NCBI GenBank assembly: GCA_020747015.1
Contig: JAGTJM010000017.1
Location: 124,001 to 188,000 of the forward strand
Length of the DNA: 64,000 nucleotides
Direction of reading: 5' to 3'
DNA from: Pyrenochaeta sp. MPI-SDFR-AT-0127
Taxonomy: Eukaryota; Ascomycota; Dothideomycetes; Pleosporales; Cucurbitariaceae
Position 1 is the first letter of the stretch. Each line of letters begins with the position of its first letter. Position numbers and translations under genes: made by a program. Positions 46,843 to 59,404 of the stretch are shown piece by piece. Below the pieces are notes generated by a model. The model saw nothing but the letters and a program-made list of their open reading frames with translations. It did not search any database and had not been told where the DNA came from.

Positions 46843-48012
46843 CTACCGTAATTGCTTTCCCCTGGGCCCACCCACCATAACCGGCTCAGGCTGCGCCTGC
46901 TCCATGAACGGCAGGCTGGTGTCGATGACCGTCTTGCCATCCACAAGCTTGCCATTATGCAGCCTCTGATCCTCAATCTGCGCAACCTTCTGCCTCTTCT
47001 CTTCTAGATACTGTTTCCGCTCTTTTGTCAGCACCCACTCCTTTGGGAACTCGAACCTCTTCTTCGGCGTGTGGTGTCTAAAATCGAATGGCACATCTTC
47101 AAACATGTCGCCCTTCTTGCTCTCTTCTAGCATGCCACTGATCGTCTCGCCGAGGAAGCGCTTGTTCTGCGCTTGCGTGTCGAATTTCTCGCAGGAGAGC
47201 TTCACAATGGAGGTAGAGGGGTTGTAGCGTGGGCCGGCGAGTTTAATGAGCTTGGAGACTTGCGGAGCGGTCAGGGAAAGGTCCGAAGGAGAGAACTCGA
47301 CGACGACTTTGTTGGCGGCTGGGTGTGACTCGCCCAGATATGATGTGTAGCGGAAGCGGAAGGGGGTTGCTGCTGTGGGTGGTTCAAATGGTCTGGCCAA
47401 TTCTAAGGGCGTTGTTAGTGTATATCTCTCTCGGTCCTAGGTGAAGTGGGATATACGGCTCAAAAGTGGTAATTCCCAAGCAATCAGTCGAGCATATTCC
47501 CTCAATTCTCTGTGTTGCTGCAGCTCGCCATGACCATGACTTGTCAAGTCATCTCCAAAGTAGTCCTCGTCAGGTCCCATGCTCTCCTCTCCTTCTGCCC
47601 AAAAGCCCATGGCTGCTTTCCTCTTGTCATCCTCTTCAATGTCCCAGTCTTCGTCTTTCTCCAGGTCAAAGTCCTTGGCGAAAGGAATTCCGCGTTTGCC
47701 TTTGCGGATGGCATCTTGGACCACCTCGGGGTCGAGCTCACTCAGAGCGGATTTCAGAGAGGAAAGCATGCTAGCTTCCTTCTCTTCGGCGGAAAGGCTC
47801 CCGTTTTTCTTGGATTTTTCGATGGCCTTTTCAGGTGCTTTGGAGTCTGCAACAGTCGTGGAGTCTTCCTTTGTGTCTTTGTTCGCGCATCGTGCGGGAG
47901 TTGTGGATATTGGCCGTTGCCATTGTGTTGTGTGTCTAGGTGACGGTCGACATCGTATCCGCGAAGGGCATTGTCTTGATTGCAAGAGCAATCTTCGTGA
48001 TATTGAAGCCAT
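46843..48012 (-). CDS. rsm24: Mitochondrial small-subunit ribosomal protein mS35 (Rsm24-like)
   Basis: Two exons, 47457-48012 and 46843-47402, with a 54-nt intron (WELPLLS/QLARPFEPP), 371 residues. The N-terminus MASISRRLLLQSRQCPSRI is a mitochondrial targeting sequence, followed by a charged linker. The MRP-S28-type domain covers the second half: 'PFRFRYTSYLGESHPAANKV', 'LTAPQVSKLIKLAGPRYNP' and 'VKLSCEKFDTQAQNKRFL'. mS35 is a mitochondria-specific protein of the small-subunit head. ATG 48012 is the first ATG of the frame. It is divergent from ALG13, with only 282 bp between start codons. Confidence 0.87.
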
Positions 48013-48294
48013 TGGTGCGGATGATCTGCTTGATGCCGTCGTTGACTTTTCGCGATGGAGATGCACGTTAGTGCTTGGCGCAGAGGAGGAAAGTGCGACC
48101 GAGCGCCGGACCAATGCGAGGTTGAGAGAGTCCGACCTCCGCTTTCATCTTGACCAGCTTGACCATCTTGAACTCCACATCGTCCTTGATTCTTCCATGC
48201 GAGCTTAGACATAGACCAAGAAGGAGCTGTCATTTCACAGTCGTCGTTATCGTCTCCAAATTTGGACTGGTCTTGGGTACCTTTGACATCTATC

Positions 48295-49005
48295 ATGGCC
48301 GAATCATGGAGTTGGACACCAGATTCAAAGCTCTGCTTTGTAACTACAGGCGCTACGGCACCTTTTACGGCACTCATCGAATCCGCCTTGAGTCCTGCAA
48401 CTCTAGATGTCTTGCTGAACCTGGGATTTACACATTTACTCGTACAGTATGGGAGCGCCATAGATGTGTACAACAGGAGCTCCAGTCTCGCCCGTGCTCA
48501 TTTACAACAACACAATCGCGAACAAAAGTTCATCATCGACGGCATTGATTTCGATTCGGAAGGTCTGAAACCACAGTTCCGGTTGGTTCAGCAGTCGAAA
48601 GGTGTGGTCATCTCCCATGCTGGTAACATCCTCCTTCCCAAGTTACGCTGAGCATGAACTGATCTAAATCAGGTTCCGGAACTATCCTGGAAGCTCTCCG
48701 CTATCAAATACCTCTCATTGTCGTGCCCAATACTGAGCTGCTCGACAACCATCAGGAAGAGCTTGCTGTAGCAATGGAGCGCAATAACTATCTGGTTCGC
48801 GGCAACGTGACGTAGGCCTTTGGAGAATCCCTAATGCTACTTGGAATTTGGCTAATGATCAATTAGTGATCTAGTACCGGCGATAAAGAAGTCAGAAGAA
48901 TTTCGAACAAAGATGTCACAGTTCCCGCCCATCACGAGCGGAAAGCATCGTGAGACAAAGAGCTTCGCAGCAATCATGGATGAGACGATGGGTTTCATGG
49001 ACTGA
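48295..49005 (+). CDS. alg13: ALG13, catalytic subunit of UDP-GlcNAc transferase
   Basis: Three exons, 48295-48622, 48673-48811 and 48867-49005, about 201 residues. With ALG14 at the ER it adds the second GlcNAc to the dolichol-linked N-glycan precursor. Glycosyltransferase family 28 C-terminal features: 'KLCFVTTGATAPFTALIES', 'HLLVQYGSAIDVY', 'GVVISHAGSGTILEALRY' across the first splice, and 'IPLIVVPNTELLDNHQEELA', the UDP-sugar binding stretch. Both introns are about 50-55 nt and in phase. ATG 48295 (MAESWSWTPD) gives a normal short N-terminus; an earlier in-frame ATG exists at 48262. Confidence 0.94.
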
Positions 49006-50004
49006 GCTGCATTTCACAGCCAGATCTCGACATCGATTGCGGTGTTTCATTCAGACTGACTAGTTCGTGAGGGATCAACTTCGTAGATCTGACCTCTGAA
49101 GCTCGCAAATCTTAGCTTCCAAGTTTGCAGTACACAGCAGGCATTAAGGCTAACACAGCGATGGTTACGGGTGACTACTGCCATTCAAACTGGAAACGCC
49201 ATGAACAAAGAGTGCTTAGAGCATCGCAACGGCTCGTGCACCCGGCCTCGCCGAGAGACGTAGGAGTAAAGCTTCGCACCACAAGACAAGAGTCCGTACC
49301 TCTTTCCAAGCATCTTCATCAGGTCAAGGTCTGGCGTGAGGTGGGCTCCTGAAGTAGTTACGGCGATCTGGCGGAGGCTAGCGCCACCTCGTTCCGCGGC
49401 ATCATCCCACGTCGTATTTCCTAAGCATCGCTCAGCAAAACCATCCAGGAACTTCCTTATCATAATCCGACCTTACCATATCGATACAGCGCCTGCTTCT
49501 TTCGGTATGTAGCTACGGGCTAGTTGCAAATGTGGCAAAGCTCGCGTGCTTTTCAAGAGAATTATTAGCATCCCGAGCTGCAGTACGAGCCTCTTCATAT
49601 TTCCTTGATACTATCAATGTCTACTTATAGCTTTAGCCACTCGTCTCCAAAATTGACACGATCAGCAGGTACGGCAAGGCTGGTCATGGATATGTACGAA
49701 TCTGCAGGAAGCGCTGCGTGCGCATGTGGCGCGCGATGGTGATACTTACTTCAGTAGGCGCTTCCTCGCGTTCAGCTCTTGTGTATTATAGCTACCCTCT
49801 AGTGTTCCACTGTGTTCACTGGTGCTCTGATGTGTGCACCTTCCACTTAAGAATTTTACGAACAAGACGCTTGCTTTCCGCGCAACCTCACAATTGCTTG
49901 GTTCTATATCTACCATACTCATCCGTTAACCTATACTTGTCCTATTATCCAACTCTTGTAGTGCTTCGATAACCTAGTGGACTAACGCCATTTTGACCGA
50001 AGTC
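49006..50004. other. Intergenic region between ALG13 and the GH5 glucanase
   Basis: About 1 kb, glucanase promoter side. No gene is supported. Confidence 0.45.
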
Positions 50005-51483
50005 ATGCGAATTCAATTTTCCTTAATAACAGCCCTGGCTGCTGCAGGGTTAATAGTGAGCGCTGCACCAGCAACGTACACTTCTCCTTCCTGCTGGCTG
50101 AAAAGATAAGCTGATTTGCTTCGCAGAATTCAAGAGCGACGCGTATCCTTTAATTGGGGGAGCGATAAAGTCCGCGGCGTCAATATTGGTGGATGGCTCG
50201 TCCTTGAACCGTAGGTTCGCCCACTAGCACAGTTTAATCAAGGCTGATACCTGCAGTTTCATCACACCATCCATTTTTGAGAAGTACAGCACGCCCGAAT
50301 GGCCAGTGGTCGATGAGTGGACACTTTCTGAGAAATTGGGCAAGCAAGGCACCCTCGATGCGCTGAAACCACATTGGGATAGCTTCGTCTCGCTCAGCGA
50401 CTTTTGGAAGATCAAGAACGCTGGATTCAATGTTGTGAGAATCCCTGTTGGTTACTGGAGTTTTGTCGAGCCCTGGGGTCCATATGCGCAAGGAGCCGCT
50501 CCCTACCTCGATGCCGCGATCGACTGGGCACGGCAAACAGGCTTAAAGGTCGTCATTGATCTCCATGGTGCACCGAAGTCGCAGAACGGATTTGACCATA
50601 GTGGTCAGAAGGCGGCGTTTCCCGGTTGGGGCGATGCTGATAGTCTCAGTTACACTCATGCCGTGCTCAAGCAGATCGAAGAGAAGTATGCCAAGCCGGA
50701 GCTGCAGGACGTCGTTGTTGCGATCCAGTTTCTCAATGAACCATTCTTGTCAAAGCTGGACCCTGCGATGGTCAAACAATTCTACCGCGATGCATTTTAC
50801 AACTTGAGAGAGATCAGCGACACACCCGCTATGCTGCATGACGGCTTCTGGGATCCAGTCTGGCTCAATGGATTCCTGACACCGCAAGACAATAATGCGC
50901 AGAACGTCATTGTTGACCATCATGAGTACCAGATCTTCGATTCTGGTTTGATTAGTCTCTCAGTTGACCAACATCTCGGCCTTGCCTGCAATGCTGTGAG
51001 TATCAACACGCACATATATCTGTATATTGGGTCCTAACGTGTCATCCAGGTTGATAACTACGCAGGCTCCGACAAATGGACTAGTATGCAACACCCATAT
51101 CTAACTCCCACATGATAGGTACTAACATTTGCGCAGTTGTTGGCGAATGGTCGGGTGCCCTAACAGACTGTGCACGCCACCTGAACGGCTTCAGTGCCGG
51201 CTCGCGCATGGAAGGTAGCTTCCCAGGATCTTACTACATTGGCTCTTGTGCCGGCAAATCTGGCCCTGTGTCCTCGTGGTCGCAAGACTGGAAGGACAGT
51301 GTAAGGCGCTATATCGAAGTCCAACTTGATGCTTTCGAGACAAAGACCCAGGGTTGGGTGTTCTGGAATTTCAAGACTGAAGGTAGTGCGGGAGAATGGG
51401 ACTTGTTCCAGCTGCTAGACAACGGCGTGTTCCCTCAGCCGCTGACGGATAGGAAGTTTGGCAAATATTGCCAAAATTTCTGA
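50005..51483 (+). CDS. exg1: Secreted exo-beta-1,3-glucanase, GH5 (EXG1-like)
   Basis: Five exons, 50005-50075, 50127-50210, 50257-50995, 51050-51083 (34 nt) and 51137-51483, about 424 residues. A signal peptide is clear (MRIQFSLITALAAAGLIVSA). GH5 subfamily 9 features: 'VRGVNIGGWLVLEPFITPSI' at the start of the barrel, 'NVVRIPVGYWSF', 'VVIDLHGAPKSQNGFDHSG', the acid/base Glu213 in FLNEP, 'VDHHEYQIFD', and the nucleophile Glu313 in VGEWSGALTDC, restored by splicing. It remodels cell-wall beta-1,3-glucan. Such genes are usually expressed during growth and conidiation, but no control site is evident here. Confidence 0.95.
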
Positions 51484-54400
51484 GTGAATGAGATTGAATG
51501 GAGGCAGGAAGTGGGTGAATTGGATGCGTAATGTTTTCTAATATATGATACAGTGCCTGATGATACCTGTGTATTTTGATGACATGTACATGATGACTGG
51601 CAAGAAATTCCTGTGTAGTATTTCGATCCAGTCCTTGTTCATTCGGCTATATGTCTTCCGTCTTCCTGTTCTCGTTGTCAGTTCGCACAACCCTAGTGAA
51701 AATTCGGACTTTTACTCCGGTTCAACTGAGGCAAAATTACTCTTCTCGAGCGACCGTACTACATGATTCGAACATTGGTCAGCTGATTCTCTAAATGCGT
51801 GGAGCTCAGAAAGAACTACAGCATCTGAAAGCCCTGTCGGAAACTTCCACCACTACTGCAATTCATCCAAAGTCATTCATCATATCTCAATATTTTACGC
51901 TCATGTATGTCGCACATGAACAATATTACTCACAGCCCTACCTGCGTTTCCGTGGAAATGAAGACGGATGCGCAAAGGGTGCGTTTCGAATATATCCTAT
52001 AATAGAACTTGCATTGCAATGCTCTCGAACCTTGATTGGTCGCTTGCTCACAATTGAAATTATTGCCTCATCTGGCCTTCGAGTTAATCCTCACTTCGCG
52101 CTCTCCAGTGGCAACTACCTTTCATGTTACCACGTAAATTGCATGGCCACTCATGAGCTTCGAGCTAGTTATGAGCGAAACCAGCTGTCTTTCAAGTGGT
52201 AATGGATTTTATGTGCAAATTACAAATTTGGCGCCTGGGAAATGTTCTGGGAAAACATGTGCGCACTATTCTGCCACTGAGTTTCGACCTCAAACCACTG
52301 AATTCCGAGCTTAAAGGTAGACTTACCTATCTCAGTTGAACCCAGGGTCTTCTTCATGATCACATGCTTGGCGGTCTTGTCTGTGGTCTTCGTACGATTC
52401 AATATGTTGTGGGAGTCAGGGTCCAACAATTGAAATTTATGAAATCGGTCCTTTGATTTGGATAAGTCTGCTTTGTCGCTTCAATTGTGGGAACACATGC
52501 GTTCATAGAGAGAACATATACCTCCGCTCGGGCTACTATCTCTGACTGTGGCTGAAACAGCCTCGTATTTTAGCCTCAGTTCCTTGTTCATACATGAGCC
52601 ACATATGAACATATCGCTGCCTAACGAAGCGCCGATTGGGTAGTTGCGCCTGAGGCATGGCTTGCACGTTGGTAGTAGCTTCAATAAATCTCGTTAGCAT
52701 TCTTTCAGGGCCAAACCCAACGGCGGTATTGATGTTTAGTCGAGCAGGCAAAGAATTGAAAATTATGAATTGTTATGAGATCGCGATTCAGCTGCCACTA
52801 ACCCTGTGGAGCAACTGGCCACATCCTCAATTTGACAAGTACCATCGCAGAGAGTTGTGGTTCATGAATGAGCGGTTCACTGGGATCCAATTTTTTAATT
52901 TTCTTTATCTTTGCAGCCTCATTGCCCCAAGGCGCAACAAGAGGATTGGCATCCAAGTTCAAGGTTGTACATAGATGTAAAATAACAGTCAGCTAAGGCT
53001 ACAGACAGTATGGTGACCGCAAAGTTCAATCGACACCGATTGTAATTTCGACCGCGAAATCGTCTTTCAGCCTTTAGCACAGCGGTCGGAGGGACTTCTC
53101 CCGGCAGTTAGAAAGTGAGTGCCGTTGCGGAGAATATCATCCTTTTCGCCCACACCTACACCACGCAACATAGACACGGACGAACATGGCTATCCTGGCT
53201 ATCAAGCGGAGAGCGACTTCGCGGTCGTACAAGCAACAGCACAGATTCCCTCACGTTTGTCATCTCCTCAAGAAAGAGCGTGAGCCTGACCGAATGACCG
53301 AGCAATCGAGTCATTATATTCCAAGGAACATGCCTTGATTGAACTTAATGAAGAATTTGCAGACTTCGCCAACCTGACAGATGTGTGCAAGGTATCTTTC
53401 AAGGTCACGAAACTCCCCGTATTGAAACGTGACACTTTGAAGGGGCCTGAAATCTATCCTTGTCGCTGAAACCAAATTTTCATGTTGCTCACAATTTGCT
53501 GCGCGAAGACTCTGAGCATGTTTCAGGGATACATGGGGAGCAGTAGCGTTTGGGATTGAAGGACAATCAGGGGAGGACTTGTCAGGCTCTGCGGGGATTG
53601 CGGGTTGTAGTGGAAGCCACGCGGCCGGAACCATTCTATTAATACAGGGATGTACCGTCGGTTCCTGTCGGAACGGGTGTTCGGCCCCTGTAGCGAACAT
53701 AAGATGTTGAGCCTTAGCACTTTTTCCAGGTTCGTTGTGACGCCATTTTCACGTACACAATTAGAAATCTTCGTGGGTCTTTTGCTTCAGATGGGCTGCC
53801 GCAAATTTGTCAGACGGCAGTCATTTCGGTCCACAAGGAGACATGCATACGCCTCGCCTTCCGTATAGAGTCGATGTCCCGTGGTTGGAGAAATAGACCG
53901 ATGATGAAACCTTCGAAGTCTACGCTCAGGCCTTCCCAAATTGACTATGCTTCACTTTGAAAAATCCGACAGTGCGATGCATGCAGCGAATCTCATGAGG
54001 AGACATGGGGCACAGACGAACCGTCCAGGCAAATAGTGATCATGGCCTCGACAGCGCGGGGAGTCGAGCCGTAGAAGGAAAACCGTTGACCGAGAATAAG
54101 GTTTCGGGCCACTAGTGCGGCGCCCACAACGGTCAACCTCGACGACGCCAAACAGGCAGAGAATTGTTGTCCCGCGCAAGATCTTGTTGATGTTAGTTTA
54201 ATTGCACAGAACTGTCAAACCATGTCGTTCTGGAAGTATGTGGTGCTCGTAATACCCCCTGTGCCCTGCGTTTGGAAGGAAATTGATCTCACCGGCCATC
54301 ACCCCCAACCATTCACGAATCTGCCCCAACCGAATATTGTTCCGAATTCTAATTCGTTTCCTCCTTCACTCGTTGTTTTCGTTGTTATCAAGAATAAAAT

Positions 54401-54618
54401 TGTATGAGTCGTGATGTAAGGGCATACGACTAGTGGCACCCCGCTCTACATAGTGTTGCCGTGTTACGGTAGCCGCAACGTTGGCACCTTAGTTTCATAA
54501 CCCGTCCGCCCGCCACAACATCAACAATAATAAAAACAAAAATTCGCTCAAATACTTCTCGTCCCCATCCATTGCCCACACTACTTGGAAAACAACAATT
54601 TTTACGTGAGCGCCATTC
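51484..54618. other. Long stretch without a convincing gene
   Basis: About 3.1 kb. Open frames of 100-135 residues (51795-52202 plus, 52657-52974 plus, 53314-53700 minus) lack domain signatures, good starts or splice-linked neighbours. No terminal repeats, transposase motifs or tRNA A/B boxes were found by eye. It may contain a decayed gene. Confidence 0.45.
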
Positions 54619-55596
54619 ATGTCGACAATCGGCTTCCGTTTCGAGGACGAACGTCCTTGTTCCTCTCAATCCAAGCGGTCCTTCTTACAAAAGCTAAACG
54701 AGAGACATGGAACGCTCATTTCCAACTTGCGCTTGAAAAAGGGCGAAGAATCACCACATCGAGCTGGAGTGCGGAATGAACGACCATATACGTCTTCTTT
54801 TTACGCAAGCAAAATCTCAGTAACGTCCTCATCTACGTCGTCTCGAGGTTCAGAGCTGCATGGCAATGTCAATGAACTAGAGAGCGACGAGTCTGATGAT
54901 GATTTCGAGCCTCCACCAACGGACATTGAGTCACTCAAGTATGGTGAACTTGGCATGCCTTTCCATCACTTTACCTCATCAAAGGAGCGGGACGGACGAC
55001 GGACTCTTATAAATGGAATACAAAGCTTCGTACTTTGGAAACAATCTTCTAGCAACCTCGCCACGACAAGACCATTCTGTATATCTCCACCTTGTACACC
55101 ACGAAGTTCGCATTCTATGGCCTCATCAAGAGCCTCACCTAGTGAGATGTCGGATGAGCAGATCGAGGATTGGCTTGAACGACCCGAAGACGCAGAAGAT
55201 CATCGACGCCGCAAGTTTTCAGGATGCAGTGCAAACTCGAAACAAGATTCGACGGACAGGAATGACGCCAGAGGGACAATCGATGTGATTGAAGAAGACC
55301 ACGATGAGACGGAGAGCCCATTATCCTTGGAAACTCCACGCGCTTCCATGGCCTACCCAATTAGTTGTGATACAGGCAAAGAGGCACAAGAAGAGAATGT
55401 TGTACCAGAAAAGCGAAAAGACAGCGCGACTGCGCTATCACCAGACTGCGTGTCAGAACCAGGCGCAATGAAGAACGATACCCCGAATTTCCTTTCTTTA
55501 CCAGACGATCTTTTCCAAGGGATCACATTCTTCCCCGAAGCGCAGAGCGCAAAAGAATTCAGACTCAGTTGCATAAGGATATACGACATGCTCTAA
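54619..55596 (+). CDS. Ser-rich disordered protein of unknown function
   Basis: Single open frame of 325 residues with ATG 54619. The composition is rich in Ser, Glu, Asp and Arg, with low-complexity runs (SVTSSSTSSRGS, ESDESDDDFEPPPTD) and likely disorder throughout, except a short predicted helix SDEQIEDWLERPEDAEDH and the C-terminus (AKEFRLSCIRIYDML). I recognise no domain, signal peptide or membrane segment. The length and acidic-Ser composition are unlike the random frames nearby, which supports a real gene. Many filamentous fungi carry lineage-specific genes like this. Confidence 0.65.
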   Translation: MSTIGFRFEDERPCSSQSKRSFLQKLNERHGTLISNLRLKKGEESPHRAGVRNERPYTSSFYASKISVTSSSTSSRGSELHGNVNELESDESDDDFEPPPTDIESLKYGELGMPFHHFTSSKERDGRRTLINGIQSFVLWKQSSSNLATTRPFCISPPCTPRSSHSMASSRASPSEMSDEQIEDWLERPEDAEDHRRRKFSGCSANSKQDSTDRNDARGTIDVIEEDHDETESPLSLETPRASMAYPISCDTGKEAQEENVVPEKRKDSATALSPDCVSEPGAMKNDTPNFLSLPDDLFQGITFFPEAQSAKEFRLSCIRIYDML

Positions 55597-56442
55597 AGAA
55601 GAGATACAGCTCTCGATGAAACAAATCAGAAACTTATACCCAAACAATCCAAATACTGCCACAGATACCCGACCACAGATACCAATATATAGGAGTGCGA
55701 TTCCCACTCAGAGCAACCTGTCCACCGAGGACAAGTGCGACTGCACCAGTGGAATAGTCCTCGCGAGCTTTATTGAGCTAGCTCATTCCATTAAGTGAAG
55801 ATCGAAATGACCAAAATATTGGACTAAAACCAGGATAAAAGAGACGAGAGGGAGGGGACGATGGATTGGATTGAGGAAGGAAGAAAAAAAAAGAAGAATG
55901 GATTTATGCCAACATCGCGAGTGAGCAGGCTTTCGGTCGCCTGAGTAAACCCGCGCACACACACATTATATTTCTTTCATTATTGTTCGACATCTACTGC
56001 GGAGTCTCCGAGTGAGAAAATATCCCTTCGCTCAAGAGTATCTACGATACCGCGTTGACGTGGTTTTCCCACAACTGTATACTTATATAACGACCCTAAC
56101 ATGAACCTGTATGATACCCTAAAGCAATACAAAAAACTTGTAGAACCTTCAATGTTTACTACTTCGTTGCTCGTGATAGAAAGGTCTTCTCAGGACCCTA
56201 ATTTCTTGGCGTTTGAGGCATTGTGAGGAACTTAAGAACCAGCATCGGGAATGCGCACATGACCGCGGGCAAAATGGGATTAATCAACTGCAATGTCAAG
56301 GAGAATGTAATTGCCATTATGTCATCGGATTTCCAAATGCTTAATACACATGGTGGGCACATTTATTGTTGAGATGGTGTTTAGAAATCTAGACTATTGG
56401 TAGCTTGAACGGTACGCCACCAATGTAAAATAAACGGGCCTT
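55597..56442. other. Convergent intergenic region before the second HET gene
   Basis: About 850 bp, including an A/G-rich run near 55845-55900. No gene is supported. Confidence 0.45.
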
Positions 56443-58686
56443 CTACAGGAGCTCGTATTTACCTTGATTTTCGTCTTCAAACCATTTATTGAAATCTGCT
56501 GGGCTGGACGCAAAGCTGTTGAACCATCCGATGCGCTCATAGTTTCCGATTGGCCATTTGATCAAGAGAAGTCCATGAGTCCGCAGTCGATGTCCTCCGG
56601 CGGCGAGTGATTGGGAAGAGAAGAGCGGGAAGGCGTATATTTCGTCTAAATCATGTGCGTGTGTCCATTTGTACGGCATCGACTTGATCGATTCGTCTAG
56701 TATCGCCGTACCGCACCTAATTGCGGGTTCTGGATGTTCATCGTCGTCTACTTCTGGCTCTGGTCCATTGAGACGCCAAAGAGAATACTTAGATCTAGGC
56801 TTATGGTTCTCTAGGATGTAAACATCAGCATGCTCCATCTCACGCCATCGCGTAGCTGGTTCGATATCGACCGGCCGCATCCAGCCTTCGATCCAGAGAT
56901 GTGCCAGAAAAAGCCTGTCGAGCAACGTGTTGTCCAGGCGTGGCTGCACTTGCACGTCATACACAGTTGCACGTCGATGAAGCATTGCTCCGACGTACAG
57001 AATGAGGCTATAAGATACCGGTCCATCCAAAGAAGCCCAAGACCATGATGGAGCACGCCATGTCTCGTGTCCATCGCCGTATGACGGAATATATGGTCGA
57101 ACAGATTTGCTGTATAGCTTTCGGCTCCATGCAAGACCAATTAGCATATCATTTCCCCATAACCCAGCATTGTATTGATCGTTGAAGGCTTGCTGGAATC
57201 TTTCGGCAATGCCAGCCATTGCAGGAAACTTGTCCAATTGGTCCGACATGCTTCGTTGAGAATACATTTCAACCACCTCTAGCCATGCCTTCTCAATTTT
57301 TGACACTGATGCGAAGCGTCTGGGCGGGGGCGGATGATCTAAAGGAGGGACAGATGCAACCTGATAGGTGTCCTTTCCTATCCCAAAAAATGTCACAGGG
57401 GGTGGCTCCAACTCTGGCTCGTTGAGATGGTTGATCGGTAGGTCTCCGGACATATCTAATACTGGGATATTTGGCCGCGAGTACGACCAGTTCAAGGTGC
57501 CACCAGAGGTATTGAAAGCGCTAGAACAACGCCAAACCATATGGCTCCCTCCATATTGAAGGACACGAGTAGATAGCATGGTCTCCTGCAATGTCCATGC
57601 CCGGCTGCTGATCGGCTCATCAGTCTTAATTCCCTCCAGACCTTCCGTCAGACGTACAACACCCATCGCTCCATCGGAACATTTGTACGGTAGTTCGAAC
57701 GACCTGTAGTAGTCCAGGGAACGCCTGCACATGGCAGAGATTGGATGCGAGCCCTCTTGGCGTTGGTGTAAAAACCCCTCCGTGCAGCTCTCGGCCGACG
57801 CAGCTGACATGGTCAAAAGAGCATTCTCGTATATTTCGCGCATATGTAAGATTTCTCTCTCTTTATCACTTTCATCGTCTTGAAGAATGCAAAGTGAGTC
57901 TATCCACAGATATGAAAACCCAAGTTGACGGGTGACCAGGATTGCATCCTGGATCGTTTGTGGCAGCTCCTCAACTGATATCGCTGTCGAATATGCAGCC
58001 ACATTCGACAAGAGGGTTCGACAAGGTTGTGGGCCTCCCCAACAATAACTCAGTGCCAAGTATGTGCCATGCTCTTCTGGTGCGGAGGTATGCAATTTCA
58101 CGTTTCCATCGTCAGTACCCGTGACTTTAAGAACTCGTGTTGGCAGTAGCGGCTCTAGGTACTTTGGGCATTGGCCATGGTCTTCAGTACATTCCTCAAG
58201 CCACTTCTTGGCCAGCCTAATGCATTTATCGGAAGAGAGATTGGTTTCTGGAGGGCGGAAAGGCACAATCTTTGCTGCTGGATCATCTGTGGTGGTGTCA
58301 GCGAAGATTTATCAAGTTACATCGACATTTCAAAGACCTTCATGAGCATAGACGTGCAGAGATACATGCCACATGCCACTTCCTCTCCTTGGCCCTTTTA
58401 TGAGAAGTGAGCAAAGTGTGGAGTTTGGATTCTGCTGTTCGTTGAACTTTTGGATCGTGAAAATGATCTCTGGGCTGACAGGTCCGAACTGTTCATGGCG
58501 ATCTAGTAGGATCATACACAAGATACACCCATCATCAGAGGTGTCTTGGAGACTTTCATGGGATCTGGAGTACTCAAAAGGTGGCGTTGATCGTAGAATG
58601 GCACTCTGGCTGATGGGGTTTGTGAATAAGTCTTTGCAAAAATGGCACGCTCGATTGCCAGGAAGTTCCTGGGCGCGCCAACTCAT
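56443..58686 (-). CDS. HET-domain protein (second copy type)
   Basis: Two exons, 58338-58686 and 56443-58286, separated by a 51-nt intron that joins VYAHED to DPAAKIVPFRPP, 730 residues. The N-terminal exon has paired cysteines (CHFC, CILC) as in other HET proteins. The HET core is at about 192-340: YLALSYCWGG, 'RQLGFSYLWIDSLCILQDDE', 'LLTMSAASAESCTEGFL', 'SSRAWTLQETMLSTRVLQYG'. Later 'RAPSWSWASLDG' and a C-terminal helical region follow. It shares family but little detailed identity with the gene at 32.2 kb, so they are not recent duplicates. The likely role is non-self recognition with cell death; partner unknown. Confidence 0.94.
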
Positions 58687-59404
58687 GATTGCGAGGTCTT
58701 TGGATTCCTACTCGACGGAGGTACAATGTTGATCGTACATGGGAGGAAAACCTGCTTCCAGCTTCAGCCCTCAGCGCCAGGCCATCATGTGACAAACAAG
58801 AGCTATTAGATTGCCGAGACAGTAGCCAGTCCACGTTAGCTTTTGCTCAGCCGCAAAGTATTGCGCTTGGAGACAATTTCTTTGCACACTGCAATCCTTC
58901 ACTGATCCAATTTAATCATCAATCTGTTCAGCATAATTCATGCCCCAATGATAGCATCGAAACCAAATGACATGTGAAGTGAGTGGCAGTATAGCGAATA
59001 CTTCGTACTGTGAATACAGGCCAGAGGCAAAAGCGAGCCTGTACCGTTATGCGTTTGACAATGATGAAATTTCCGCGATGCGCTACAAAAGCATTGGTGG
59101 AGAAGGCGCGAATGACAAGGACTTTCAAGGAAGGCACGTGTTGGCACGCAAGTAGATCATTGACAGGCGAGAATCAAATTAATCATATTCCATGAATCTC
59201 TGGCACATAAATCAATCTTGAGAAGAAAATCGCTTTAGATGAGTTAGTTATAGACGGCAATGAACTTATCGTAAATGAGGAAACCCAGAAGCTCCATAAA
59301 CGCCAGTCACCAACCCTCGGCCCCACCCATAAACCCCCTCAACACCTTAAAATATCGAATTAACGATATTTCCTCCAATAGTCGCACCTGAAATAAAAGT
59401 CAAC
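58687..59404. other. Intergenic region, HET promoter / SH3 gene 3' end
   Basis: About 720 bp with no supported gene. Confidence 0.45.

Noticed and set aside
52220..52429. Minus-strand 69-residue frame containing GSTEIGKST, a Walker A-like string
   Set aside because: An isolated P-loop-like match with no Walker B, no further NTPase features and no extension; expected by chance.
53314..53700. 128-residue minus-strand open frame
   Set aside because: No domain, no splice-linked exon and ordinary composition for a random frame in roughly 50% GC DNA.
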